Shown: piece after piece, positions 23,501 to 35,256 of the stretch | Numbering within the stretch: position 1 is the first letter of the stretch | Layout of the letters: the number at the start of each line of letters is the position of its first letter | Source: Siniperca chuatsi | Lineage: Eukaryota; Chordata; Actinopteri; Centrarchiformes; Sinipercidae | DNA: 64,000 bases | NCBI RefSeq assembly: GCF_020085105.1 | Contig: NC_058045.1 | Coordinates: forward strand, 3,618,333 to 3,682,332 | Direction of reading: 5' to 3' | The notes under the pieces: generated by a model | What the model was told of the DNA's origin: nothing | Databases searched by the model: none | Seen by the model: the letters and a program-made list of their open reading frames with translations, nothing else | Translations under genes and position numbers: made by a program

Positions 23501-26500
23501 GCATGTTCCTTTTAAAAAAGTGCATTAGTCCTAAGTATTTCAGTTTGTTTCCATTCATTTTAGTATGGCATGACGGTCAACTTGCACAGACTTTAAATAT
23601 GGATGGTTCAGATTTTGTTGATATGAGTTACTCGGTAATGATGGCATTGATAAATACTGGCTCACAAAAAGTCTGTGTCATGCAACTATAGAAAAGCCAT
23701 GAAAGTTCAGCAGATACTCGGAAAAGTCATGAAGGAGTCAAAGCAGTTCAGGGAAAGTAAGAATTCCTCTACAGTCAGACAAAGGTTGAATTACACTAAC
23801 CAATATCCACAAATACAGGTCACCTATTGTTGCCTCTTCTCCTTTCCAAAGAAGATGAAAACATGTTTCCAAAGTTTGTTTTACCAAAACTTGTCTGAGA
23901 GATAACATGGCTCTGAAATTATTTACATATTTACTTTCTGCTCTCTGCTGGTCAGAAATTGGTTATTGCAGCCTTAATATAAATCACACAAAAAACTTGA
24001 ACGCCTACAATATTATACACATTAAGTAGACTTAGCTTGCATCCTCACTAATCACCTTTGGATTTTACAGGCAATGGCTGAAATATGCCAGAATGGCTAC
24101 ATAGATGCTCTCCGCTTCCTGCAAGAGAACAGTAAGGACATGAATATTCATGTAACCAGAAGGTTGGGAAGAATTTTTTTTAATTTTATTCTACTAGCCA
24201 CAGCAGCTGATGGTGAGTAGTCCAGGGCTTCTTATTGCAGAAATCATCTCCATTTAAATTTCACAGATCTGATCAGCAGTGAGAGTCCCCTGAGAAGTTT
24301 GGAGATAGATGCACCTAAACCTGCTTGTTGTGAACTGGTGAAGGAGCCGACTGAAGCTGAAGAGTCCAATGAGAACACACATGAACTGAAACCACTTCAG
24401 GAAGAGCACTGCTGGCTGGATCCACAGCTCATAGAGCACCTCCCAGTTAACATTAAAAAGGGTAAGGACAGTCATTGAAGGGCGGCTGACATTGTTGTCA
24501 GTCAGATACGACTGTGATTCAAACCCAGGAAACAATAATATACCACTGAGCCATTGTGCCAGTACAGTACATTTAATGCAGTAAAACTAAATACGTGATA
24601 AGACGGTGTAGTCCCTCATTCGTCCAGGAGTGTTCTATCGTAGAAAAGGTTTCAGTCGTAGTCATCTGGACACTGTTTTCAGAATCAAGACGTTTCGGCT
24701 CCCATCCGGAAGTCATTCTCAATTGTGAAAAAATTGGACGGGAACTGGAAATTTAAACTACTCTGAGTTACATAAGCCCCGCCCTCAGGAAGGAATCTGC
24801 CTGAGTATCTGTTAATAGCTAGTTTCACCTGAAACTGACCTAATAGTTTCAAGATGGCCCAGTAATCAGTAATCAGGCCTATTGTTCTCTGGCTGCATCT
24901 ACTTCATCACTGCTAAGTGCCTGATTAGCATGTGATAGGCGTGACCAAGGTGATAATACACTCTGATAGACTTTGGGCAGATTAAATCTCAGACCACCAT
25001 TTCTGTTCAAAGAGGGTTCTCTTTCTTCACAAAAATGGCTTCCTTGGCGCCCGTTCAAACCAACTCTTCTCTCTACTAAGAATCTTCACCTCGCTGTCTT
25101 CAATTGTGTGGTTTGTAGCTTTTAAATGCAAATGCACGGCGCTCTGTAATCCTGAGTTAGCGTGTCGTCTGTGCTGATAAAGTCTTCTGTGAAGTGGCTG
25201 TTTGGTTTCGCCTATGTACCGTTCTTTGCAGTTTTCCTCACTGCACTGAATGGAGTAGACAACATTGCTCTGTTTCTGTGTGGGTAACCTGTCCTTAGGG
25301 TGAACGAGTTTCTGTCTTAAAGTGTTGCCTGGTTTAAAGAAGACAGGAACATCGTGCTGTCTAAAGATCCTTTGTAGTTTTTCAGACAGTCCAGACACAT
25401 AAGGAATGGAGACACCGTTCCTTCTTGGTTCAGTTACACTTTTGTCCTGTTTTTTGGCTCTTTTAACTTTGTTGATAGCCCAAGTAGGATAACCACAGGC
25501 TGAGAGTGCATTCTGGACATGCCTTTCCTCTTTCTTCTTAATACGGTGGACCCCAACATCAAGTTCACGCGTGAGGATGCAAAAGAGAACCGCTTGGCCT
25601 TTCTTGATTGTTCTACTCTCAGAGGAGAGGACGGAAAGCTCCAGATAGAAGTGTACAGGAAACCAACACATACGGATCAATACCTGCTCTTTGACTCACA
25701 CCATCCACTACAGCACAAGCTGGGTGTAATCCGGACATTACAGCACAGAGCCCAAGAAGTGCCCACAGGCTCAGAGGGTAAGAAGAAAGAGGAAAGGCAT
25801 GTCCAGAATGCACTCTCAGCCTGTGGTTATCCTACTTGGGCTATCAACAAAGTTAAAAGAGCCAAAAAACAGGACAAAAGTGTGCAGTGATGAAGTAGAT
25901 GCAGCCAGAGAACAATAGGCCTGATTACTGATCACTGGGCCATCTTGAAACTATTAGGTCAGTTTCAGGTGAAACTAGCTATTAACAGATACTCAGGCAG
26001 ATTCCTTCCTGAGGGCAGGGCTTATGTAACTCAGAGTAGTTTAAATTTCCAGTTCCCGTCCAATTTTTTCACAATTGAGAATGACTTCCGGATGGGAGCC
26101 GAAACGTCTTGATTCTGAAAACAGTGTCCAGATGACTACGACTGAAACCTTTTCTACGACTAAATACGTGATGTTTGTTTTTCACTGTATTTGTGTCCAG
26201 TGTTGTGTGCGGCCTGTAGAGAGACACATACTGCTGGTGGTCTGTTGTCCAACATGACGGAGTACCTGCCAAAGAAAGTGACTTCTTACCTGCAGATCCC
26301 CTGCACTCTGCCCATGGAGTCGGCCTGCTCTCTAGCCCAGAGGTACAGTGTACTAGCCTGTACTCAACCTGTTACAATACCACATCCAAATAATTTCTAA
26401 TATGTTTGGAGCCACTTTAGCAATCTCTCATGTGATCTGCCATTACCTCTGTCATCTTGTTGCCAAAAAACCCCACTTGTCTGTTACTGTAGTCCAAACA

Positions 26501-28034
26501 GGTTATAACAAATGCTACAGATGATGTGCAAATACTCTTTGACCTAGATGTATTAATGACTATGAACCACAGGTGGGTATTTGGGAAATGATAAAAGTCT
26601 TATTTCCCGGGACAGTCTGCTGGAGCATCCAGGGAGTTCAGTCTCTTCAGTGTAATTTGGTTTGCAGCTACCAAACTAGACAAACTGCCGTATGATGTTT
26701 TTGTTTTGTTCCTTAAATATGACCATTAAGCACACTGAGCTACATATTACATACTACTCCACTATATTTCAGAGAGAAATATTGTACTCCACTACATTTC
26801 TCTGACAGCTGTAGTTACTTTGAAAATGTAGATTTTTTTATTTGACATATGATAAGCTGCTAATATAGCATCATAGCATCTCTTTCTGTTTGTCTATTCC
26901 TTCCTGCCTTCTCTCCATCCTTCTTCCCTTCTTTTCCATTTTCAACTAATGTGGAAGCGTGAAAATCCCCAAAACCGGAAATAACAAGATTTTCGACCAA
27001 CAGCGAAACAAAATTAGTCCGTTCTTCACAATGACAACTTTAATTCTTAATTAATTACTAATATTTGCAGCTTTCCCTCAAATCAAATTTGAATGTAGAA
27101 TTTGTAATAGATTATTTTCCCCTTACAGGTAGCGCTGTTTTTATTTTCATAAAGAAGAAGTACTTTTTCTACCACTGCACACAATACGTATGTGCTAATT
27201 TGACTCTCCAAGACTGTGAATGTTCCTTTTAGACTTGTGGACTGGATCCCAGATGCATCAAGAGACATGAGCTGGCTCTATAGCATGGCTGGAGACCTAT
27301 ACAAACAAGCTTGGAAGGGCAAGGTGGAGGATAATGACAGGTATGCAGTGTAATCATTTCTCCTGTCCAGATTTCCATAAATGTGCAGACTGTGCCATGG
27401 TTCCATCAGTTCACTGCAAGTTGCAATGCCTTAAAAATCCTCAGCACGCTTGGCTGTACTTGGCTCAGCTGTGCTTTGAGCTGAATGCTAACGTTGTCCT
27501 GAACTTATATAGTTATTCAAGTGGAAACTTTGGCCTGTTTGTCGCACTAGATCATAGATGAAAAATCAGGGGATCTGTCTTGAGATATTTTACTCGGAGC
27601 AAAGTGGTGGACTGACACACCAACTAAAAACTGGCTAAAAGTGAACTATCCCTTTTTAAGATGAATCCTTGTCTCCATCCTGTGCTTTTTCCAGTGAGAC
27701 GCCACTGCGCAGATGTACAAACCTGCCATTAGGCCTGGACCTGGGGAATCAGAGAAAAGCTCTTCCAATGACCCCAGAAGCTACTCCCACCTCCAGTCTT
27801 ACCTTCACCTGGAACACACATAGAGAGTTGGACCACGTGCCCCTTACTCCACCCCCTACACCCACCTTCAGCCCCACCTCTGAGTTTGGTGAAGCCGCCG
27901 CAGAGTCACCTAAAAGCGCAGGTAGAGGCTGGGGTTTGAGCAGAGCTGCGGGGTGGATCCGAAATATTGCATCCAAGCAAACTTCAAACCTCAAGAAAAA
28001 GGATGATTCAATGTCCTTTTCTGGATTTGAGTAA
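20558..28034 (+). CDS. pnpla3: patatin-like phospholipase, PNPLA2/PNPLA3-like, tandem copy A
   Basis: Nine exons (20558-20744, 21541-21773, 22269-22334, 23012-23221, 24071-24131, 24267-24461, 26201-26342, 27233-27340, 27695-28034) give 513 aa. The family hydrolyses or transacylates glycerolipids on lipid droplets. The oxyanion loop is GCGFMG (14-19). The nucleophile Ser47 sits in GASAG and Asp166 in YVDGA, so the catalytic dyad is complete. Numbering coincides with human ATGL/PNPLA3. SFFAGCGF-type start, [30 protein letters not shown] and [10 protein letters not shown] follow the family order, and LVDWIPD corresponds to human LLEWLPD. The tail has a TP-rich stretch and a basic end. Poly(A) signal AATAAA lies at 28082. 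Intron 6 carries a Penelope-like insertion. The symbol rests on linkage to samm50, as in human chr 22. PNPLA2 is the alternative. Confidence 0.92.
24600..26158. mobile_element. Penelope-like retroelement, fossil, inverted two-copy insertion
   Basis: Near-identical inverted arms of 275 bp lie at 24639-24913 and 25884-26158. The insertion is bounded by a 14-bp direct repeat, ACTAAATACGTGAT (24586-24599 and 26159-26172), taken as the target-site duplication. The minus-strand half encodes the GIY-YIG endonuclease region typical of Penelope-like elements (VVYSIQC and RYIGET motifs). The plus-strand half encodes the end of the reverse transcriptase ([19 protein letters not shown]). Both halves share an inverted internal block. 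The two pieces are 5'-truncated copies with their 3' ends facing outward, so the element is broken. The arms differ at only a few positions and the duplication is perfect, so the insertion is recent. Confidence 0.85.
26735..27176. repeat. fish interspersed repeat (ACTTAAGTA-type), second copy
   Basis: In pnpla copy A intron 7, this contains CCACTATATTTCAGAGAG, CTCCACTACATTTCTCTGAC and, after an interruption, AAGTACTTTTTCTACCACTG. These are blocks of the same repeat family as 6655-6862. It is degraded and its borders are approximate. Confidence 0.4.
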
Positions 28035-29709
28035 ATATATTTAACTTTGCACTGAAAGAGAAGAAGAAAAAATGAATGTTGAATAAAGGAATACAAGAGT
28101 GTCCTGTGTTTTGTGGTGTCTGTCAAAGAAAATATCAGTGGGTTCCTGTAAATTAAATCTCTATCAGATACAGTAAGCAACTGAACAGTAGTACTAACTG
28201 CAGTATGATTTTTCTTGAGGTCCTGCCTCTTCTAGCTCTCTCCCATTGAGTGTGTTTTGTCAGTCTTTTGGAAAAGCTGAAAATGTTGCTGGGGTTCTAT
28301 GTCTATATTAAAGCTTCACTAAACCATATTTTTATATTAACAATGAATCATATTACTGTGTGTAATGTGAGCCGTGGTGCTATCCTACTGAGAGTTATTA
28401 CCCCACTGCAGTTCCCGTCAGCTCGTTGGAGCTTTTTAGCATCTTTCGGCTCATTGTTTTGGTCTTCCGCCCTGCAACTTTACTGTTTTGGTTCACTCTC
28501 ACCGCTCATCAACCTTGTTTCCAGCACCAAACAGAAGACAGACAAAGTTAGCGACTAGCTGGTGAACATAGCGGAGTAATTGGCATCTAAAGAGCCAGTT
28601 ATTTTTCTCAGTTGGTGGGTGAATATTGGACTTGCATTTTTCAGGTGGATGGAAACACAACTCTTAATGAATGTTGATGTTCCTCCGTGTCTGCTGGATG
28701 TGTAAATGGGCAACTGTTTGCTTATCTATTAATGCAACTTTAAAGCTGATGAGTATCTACTACCATACCGGATAGTAAAATTTGTGCACTTTGTCATTTT
28801 AACAAAGATTTTTAAAAAAGTAGCATTCAAGAACTTCAGCTCCTGTGAGGCTTTGATAGCATAGCCTCAATGGTTAAGACAAATGGACTTGTTGTTATTG
28901 AATGCTAACCTGATGCTAACAAAATAATACAAATATTGAGGTGTTCAAATATTACTATCGAGTACAATATGGACAGAAAACCACAGAAACTTATTTCAGT
29001 TTTTCAGAAAGATGGAAAAACAATTAGTCAGATTCTGCTGGAACAAAGTTAGAAAAGAAAATGGGACGTTAGCTTAAAACATACCAGGTTATAAATGTAT
29101 TCATAGATTTAATTTATATATTTTTGATTATATGATATTTATCGACTTGTACTGATCTGTTCTCAGTTTATCTGTTATCACATGTAGTCCTCCATAATCA
29201 TCCTACAAACAAACAAATAGAAAAGTAGCAGGATCTCGAAATAATAATAATCTATGGGAAAACTGGACAGGCTGAAAACTCAAAAGCAATTGTTGTTTTC
29301 ATATGGGTACGTAGTTGCTTCATATATAGTTTTTCACACCTCTCTATAAGCTGATGTGCAACAAGTCTGTAACTGGAATGTTCAAGTGGAGGGATCAATC
29401 ACGCTGACTGAGTTTGTTTCCCCATGACCCCCCGTCTGTACACAGTATAGTTATGAAAACTGTATCACATGTCATGCAACTAGCCTAACTGCACTTCTAT
29501 TTTGAAACATGTGACATTTGAGCCTTTTAAGTTGTGCAATAACAAACCGTAGCATAGCACTGTCCATTTTACCTCTTTGTAAATGTAGTGGAGATAAGAC
29601 TCATGAAATACTGGAGGGAATCCAAATACACGAGCTGAACTCTGATAGATTATTGAAAGGACTACAATATTAGAGATGTGGTTTTGAGTTGATGGAAACC
29701 TCAGAGAAG
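28035..29709. other. spacer between the pnpla tandem copies, with an interspersed repeat
   Basis: After the copy A poly(A) signal (28082), the segment at about 28310-28760 looks like a widespread fish interspersed element. It contains AGACAGACAAAGTTAGCGAC, GAATATTGGACTTGCATTT and TTCCTCCGTGTCTGCTGGAT. The open frame at 28250-28558 lies in this repeat and is not a gene. The remainder to 29,690 is AT-rich and should hold the copy B promoter. Confidence 0.45.
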
Positions 29710-32700
29710 ATGTTTAACTGGGACGAGGAGTGGAACATCTCTTTTGCTGGCTGTGGATTTAGGAGTATTTACTACCTGGGAGCTCTGAGCTGTATCCTGG
29801 AGCGGGTCCCACAGCTGGTTCATGGAGCCTTTAAAATCTGTGGAGCTTCATCTGGTTGTCTCGTGGCTGCAGCTCTGACTGTTGGGATTCCCATTGGTGA
29901 GTTTAGAGATCAGAGGCTGATTCAAATTGTCATGGTCTATCATTTTTATTGGGTATTTATATGAGGATCTTTTGGACAAAAACATATTGTTTTGCTGACA
30001 TTTGTTGTTTGTCTCATGATGATTGCCTAATGCATAGAGGTTGCAGTTTTATTGCCCATTACACTACTCTATTATATAATGATATCTGGCATTATATATG
30101 TCTAAAATAAACTAAACCTGACCCTGTCTTTGCAAGTAGATTAGTTATTTCTTATTTCCCTTTGACATTGTGGCAGTATGGATCATTATCTTAATGTGTA
30201 ATGATTATATTAAAGAACAAGTACATGCTGTGTGTTTTTAAAATCAAACATTATAAAAGTAATATGAAAATCTGATTTTGATATCTTTTATGTTTTGTTA
30301 CACCACTTATGTCTGACAGGTTTACTACTGTAGTATATGAAGTACCTGGCCATTCACAAAGGTCAGGGATATGTTATCTCACAGCTGTTATTGAAACTTG
30401 GAGTAAATAATGACTTGGCAAGTTCACTGACACACACGCGCAGAAGTCATGCGATAGTGAGAGTAAATTCCAGAGGTCAAGTTTAAAGCCAAGGGAGGAC
30501 ATATGAGGAAAAACACCTGTCACTCACCATCTCTCTGCTCTATTCTCTCATTAATTTACTCACAAACACTCACAAGAGTACAACAATAAAAATGAAATAA
30601 CATCACCATAACAAAAAACACCGTCATATATTTTATTTTTATTTTCCAGGTATTTTGATAATCTAACAACAACCTTTAATCCTAAGTAGAAATGCTAAAA
30701 AATGACTCACAGCAATGAAGCAACAACGAGCAAAGAACAGTGAGATGCAGAATGCATTTTGCAGCTCAGTGAGTCTGCCATTGAGTCAGGGGTACAACTT
30801 TTGCTTGTTCAATACATCAAAGAACCAAAAGAATCACAAAATAGTTAAAGAAAATATAAAAACAATATCAAAAGAGAACTTTATTAAAGTTTAACCACTT
30901 CACCTTCACTCCATAATAAATGCATCACTATCTCCAAAGGCATATTTGATATGTTTTCCTCCTCAGAACAGTTCTGTGTTGATGTTTTGACAACGGCGAA
31001 AGAGGCCAGAAAACACACTCTGGGAATTTTCCACCCGAGCTTCAGTCTGCTGCAGACAGTACAGGACTCCCTGCTGGAGAGGCTGCCAGCAGACGCCCAC
31101 CTTCGGGCCTCTGGAAAGCTCTGTGTGTCCCTCACCAGACTGGCTGATGGGAAGAACGTTTTGGTATCAGAGTTCGACAGCAGAGATGAGCTCATTCAGG
31201 TAGAATGGAGTTGAGAGAGAGACAGCCTGGTCTGATGCCATCTGTGCTGATAGTATTCCAGCAAAGTGCCAGGAGCTGAAGGTCCGATATCTGACGTTTT
31301 GTCCTGCACTGTCCACCTTTGCAGGTTCTCATGTGCAGCTGCTTTTTCCCTGTTTACTGTGGTTTTATCCCACCTTCATACCGTGGAGTGGTGAGTAGAT
31401 ATCCTGTACATTTTTTAAGTAAAATTTTAGAAGGATTAGAAGGATTATCCTTAGTAAAGGGATTAGAAGGAAATAGTTATACAATATGGTTTTACTCTGT
31501 TCTTCAACTTAAAGCCACAGACATTTTAAAATCCTATAAATAGGGGCACATGCTGTGAAGTCCCCTACACATTTTGATTGTAATATTCCCTTTTCCTTCA
31601 AATTATTGATGAAAACTTCATCAATAATTAATTTATAGAAAGATTAGACAATCCCAGTGGAAATTGTGGCATTCATCTCTGCCTGCCATATTGTCTTTTT
31701 AATACTACCACTGAGGGTGACAAAGATGTAAATTATTAAATTCAACACACATAGCTATCCATTGATATAGGTGTATCTGGGCTGAGCAGCAACATTTTTT
31801 CAGTCACATCCAGATGTGTCTCATCTAAATTATTTTATAAGATGTAATAATCATTACTTTATCAAACCCTGCAAGCTGATAATTTTGGCCATCTGAGACG
31901 GTCATCAACATTCAGTCAGTTCTCCTTCCTCTCAGCACTATATGGATGGAGCCCTGAGCAACAACATGCCCCTGTTCGAGCAGAGAAACACCATCACTAT
32001 GGCCCCGTTCTCCGGTGAGAGCGACATCTGCCCCAGAGAGGGTACGTTCAACTTCTTTGAAGTTCACTACGGCAACGTTAGCATCCAGGTCAACACCGGC
32101 AATGTGCATCGGGTCTGTACGTCCTTCTTTCCTCCCAGACTTGAGGTGGGTCCTTTTGCTTTAAAACAGTGGAGTGTAAACATGATTTTTAACTGAGAGC
32201 TTTCCCAGCAGAGAAACTTCTCTTCTCTGACACACCAAGAAATTGAATGTATTCATTTTAAAAGACAAATGAATCTTCAGATGCGTAAGCGGTTCTCTGT
32301 AATGTAAAAGAAGAGCAAACAAACCTTCATGATTTCCACTTATTCTTGACAGAAGCTTGCTGAGATCTGCCACAATGGCTACATGGATGCTCTTTGTTTC
32401 CTGAGACAAAGAGGTGAGCTCTTCATCCTCCTCACGACTGAGTCTTTTTGATTTTTAACAACCAAAACATTATTAGTCAACTGTCTGTGATAGATCTGCT
32501 TGGAACACAGCATCTTACCCCCAGTTTGGTGGCGGAGAGGGACACAGTCAGACCTGCTTGTTGTGAGCTGGTGAAGTTGGCCCAAGCAGAAGAGTCAAAG
32601 AAGACACTGTTGAATGGACAAAACCCTCATCAGGAAGATAATTTGTGGCTGGACCTGAAAGTCATAGAGAACCTCCCAGTAAGCTTCCAGAAAGGTAAGG

Positions 32701-34002
32701 AGGACAGGTGGGACTGGCTCGTAATCAGCAGCTCACAGGTTTGCAAGCCAAAGAAAGGGTTTAGTTAGAAAATCAAAAAAGGGTAAGCGGTGCGATCAAA
32801 TGTAAGCAAACATTTTTTCAAATGTCCAGATGCAGGACAGAAAAAAAGGGAATAGGAAAGAGAATAATAACTGCCCTGCCTTCTTTAAACCTTTGAGCAA
32901 AGCACTGAACCACCACATGTGCCTGTGAAGCTCCTCAGCGGAGGAGCATCACTGGAAATGCAAAATTAACTTCTTGTGATGAACTGAATTTGGATTGCAC
33001 CCAAGCACAAAATCTACCACAAGTAATATAACTATTATGACAGACATTAAAGTTGGTGTGATGTCCACATTTTATGTGTGTGTGTGTGTGTGTGTGTGTG
33101 TGAGTTAGTGCTGTGTGAGGCATGCAGGGACAGTCATGATGGCGGCTCTCAGCTCATTCAGTTCCTTCCAGTGAAAGTGCTTATGTATCTGCTGACCCTC
33201 CTAATGCTGCCCATTGAACTGACCTTCTTACTTACCAAAAGGTAAAGTGGTTTTATCGTGCAACCAGAGGGGAAGGGGATGAAGCAAGAAAACTTAATAT
33301 CCCACTCCTTTCTGCATTAGAAAATCAACAATCAGTAGCGTCACTTAGATTTTTTACACTAACGATATATTGATGTTTTCTTGTGACAGCATGATATTAT
33401 CAGGCTGTACAGCAACTTGCAGACTGTTGACGTCGACTTCAGATCTCTGCAGGCAGACATGGAGCAGCGGAGGCGAGGAACCCAACAGGTGTGTGCACTT
33501 GCAAATTCATTAATTAGATTTTTTAACCAAATTAATTATCAAATGAATAATTTTGTTCTGTTATTGGTTTGGTAATTATTAGTTATTCTTTACATACACA
33601 ATTTCTTTGCCACTGCAGCATATCTGCTGCTGTTAAACACAACACTTTATAAAGCGATAATGTCATTGCAAAACCACCCCTACTTTTGATGATGCTTACT
33701 TCTGACTTTGTGTTCACATCTTTGTATTCTCCAGTGCATTTCCAGAGCAGCGCTGCAGCAGCAGGCCCTCTAACTCGGACCTCAGAACCCAGACAGGAGG
33801 AGACAAAAACATTAAACCTTTGACCTCAACAATCACCCCATATTCTAACAAAACTCTTCGTTGGGACAACAATGGTAACGTGGACCTCCTCTCCCTCACC
33901 TCTACATGTATGGGTCCATCCAACTTCCCCACCCCCAATACACCTGCATGTGGCAAGGTGACTTTAAACCACAGAAGCAAATGGACACATCATCAACCAT
34001 AA
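29710..34002 (+). CDS. patatin-like phospholipase, PNPLA2/PNPLA3-like, tandem copy B
   Basis: Nine exons (29710-29896, 30967-31199, 31325-31390, 31936-32145, 32353-32413, 32494-32694, 33109-33241, 33390-33488, 33735-34002) give 485 aa. The first five exons have exactly the lengths of copy A, so this is a tandem duplicate. Ser47 (GASSG) and Asp166 (YMDGA) are kept. The oxyanion loop reads GCGFRS, lacking the last glycine of GxGxxG. I chose the ATG at 29710 because it aligns with copy A and has A at -3. An in-frame ATG at 29692 would add METSEK. The C-terminal third is divergent: exon 8 has lost the LVDWIPD block and part of it is read in another frame, although the ORF stays open. The acceptor of exon 7 abuts a (TG)14 run. 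Probably a functional but changed lipase or acyltransferase. Confidence 0.86.
33075..33102 (+). repeat. (TG)14 beside the exon 7 acceptor of pnpla copy B
   Basis: Fourteen TG units are followed by AGTTAG, whose AG at 33107-33108 is the inferred acceptor. Exon 7 reads [13 protein letters not shown], aligning with [14 protein letters not shown] of copy A. Confidence 0.9.
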
Positions 34003-35256
34003 ATCAGTCAGAAAAAAGACTGTTTAGTATTGCAAATGTTAAACTTTTCATGAATGGAATATAATATCAGTTTTGTTAGATTAATCAGCAATAGAGTATC
34101 TAAATGGATATTTATTTATGATCTCTTAACACTTTTGTACTTTGTGAAGAAGAAGAAATGCTTGTTTGTTTGGATTTGTCTGACTCATATGCATGTCGAC
34201 TCAATAAGGCTGTTGTTGCGAACCACCTGAGATGGTGACCAAAAGCTAAACCTAACTTTTCCCAATGATCCTACTTTGAAAAAATAATTTACCCTGACCA
34301 TAATCAAAGTAAATGAACATAACTTGCTGTTGAATGACCAGCATTTTGAGCGCAGGCCATAAAATCATTCCAGAGACTTAGTTTGGTTAAGAGTTGACAA
34401 GAAAACCAAAGTGATCATTTCAACGCAAGTTCTTATCCGGGGTTAAGTGTGTTTAAAAGCATGTTGATTTTAGGAATATCTTGCAGCCAAAGCTCTGGCA
34501 CTCCAAGTTTACCCACGAGGCTTTGTGACACTAAAAATGACTGAAAGGTAATCCAATAATATAGAAAAAGCATCATCAGGACATTTTAATGGGCAACTGT
34601 TTCAGAAAATTCCTTGTGAATGACATTTTCATAAACATACAAAACATAATTCTAAAATTCCTAAAGCAGAAAAGTGATAATAACAAAGATTAAAATATTA
34701 CCTGTTTGAGTTGTGTAACATTATATTGAAAGGCTTGCCAGAAATTCCTTCTGTGGAATCTCTAACATCCATTATGAGTCTGGTTTCATCGAGTGATCAC
34801 TTTGCATTGTGGTCAGTTCATAGCACCATGAATGTAAAACATTAATGCTAGCTAAATCATCAATTCACAGAGAATCATATAGCTCCACACTGATCTGTCA
34901 AGCTTATAAAATAACCATCTGGAGTTTTATCTACTGTCAAAACAGTAGATATGAATGTTTACACTTACTGCATCACAGTGCAGTATGGTACAGTACAGTA
35001 CAAAGGAAAAATAAACATTTAAATACATGACCTCCTCCAAGGACAGTCAAGCATAATTGTCAAGTCCCTGATTTCACATATTTAAAAAGACTGCCATGAA
35101 GATGATCATACATGTATACAAGACCACAAACAAAATAAAAAGTGCAGAAAGAATATCCTGCAAAATCTCTAAAAAGTCCATCTATGTGTGTATATCCCAC
35201 TCGGACACTAATGAAAACCAAAAACAACCTAAAACCTGACCAAAGAAGTCTTTTCC
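34003..35256. other. convergent spacer between pnpla copy B and tdg copy 1
   Basis: No coding exon or named repeat is seen. Both genes end here tail-to-tail. A minus-strand AATAAA candidate is at about 34108-34115. No clear plus-strand signal for pnpla copy B was found. Confidence 0.45.

Noticed and set aside
24600-24680. Possible hammerhead ribozyme in the Penelope-like arm (GTCCAGATGA ... CTGAAAC, closed by a CTGGAC block)
   Set aside because: Such ribozymes are known in this family, but the core departs from CUGANGA and no stable stem II can be drawn, so I do not call it.
25027-25890. Two overlapping open frames (217 aa on -, 123 aa on +) that could be taken for host genes
   Set aside because: Both lie inside the Penelope-like insertion bounded by inverted arms and a target duplication, and they carry its endonuclease and reverse-transcriptase motifs.
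28250-28558. 102-aa open frame between the pnpla copies
   Set aside because: It lies in sequence I recognise as a common interspersed repeat, and its composition is not protein-like.
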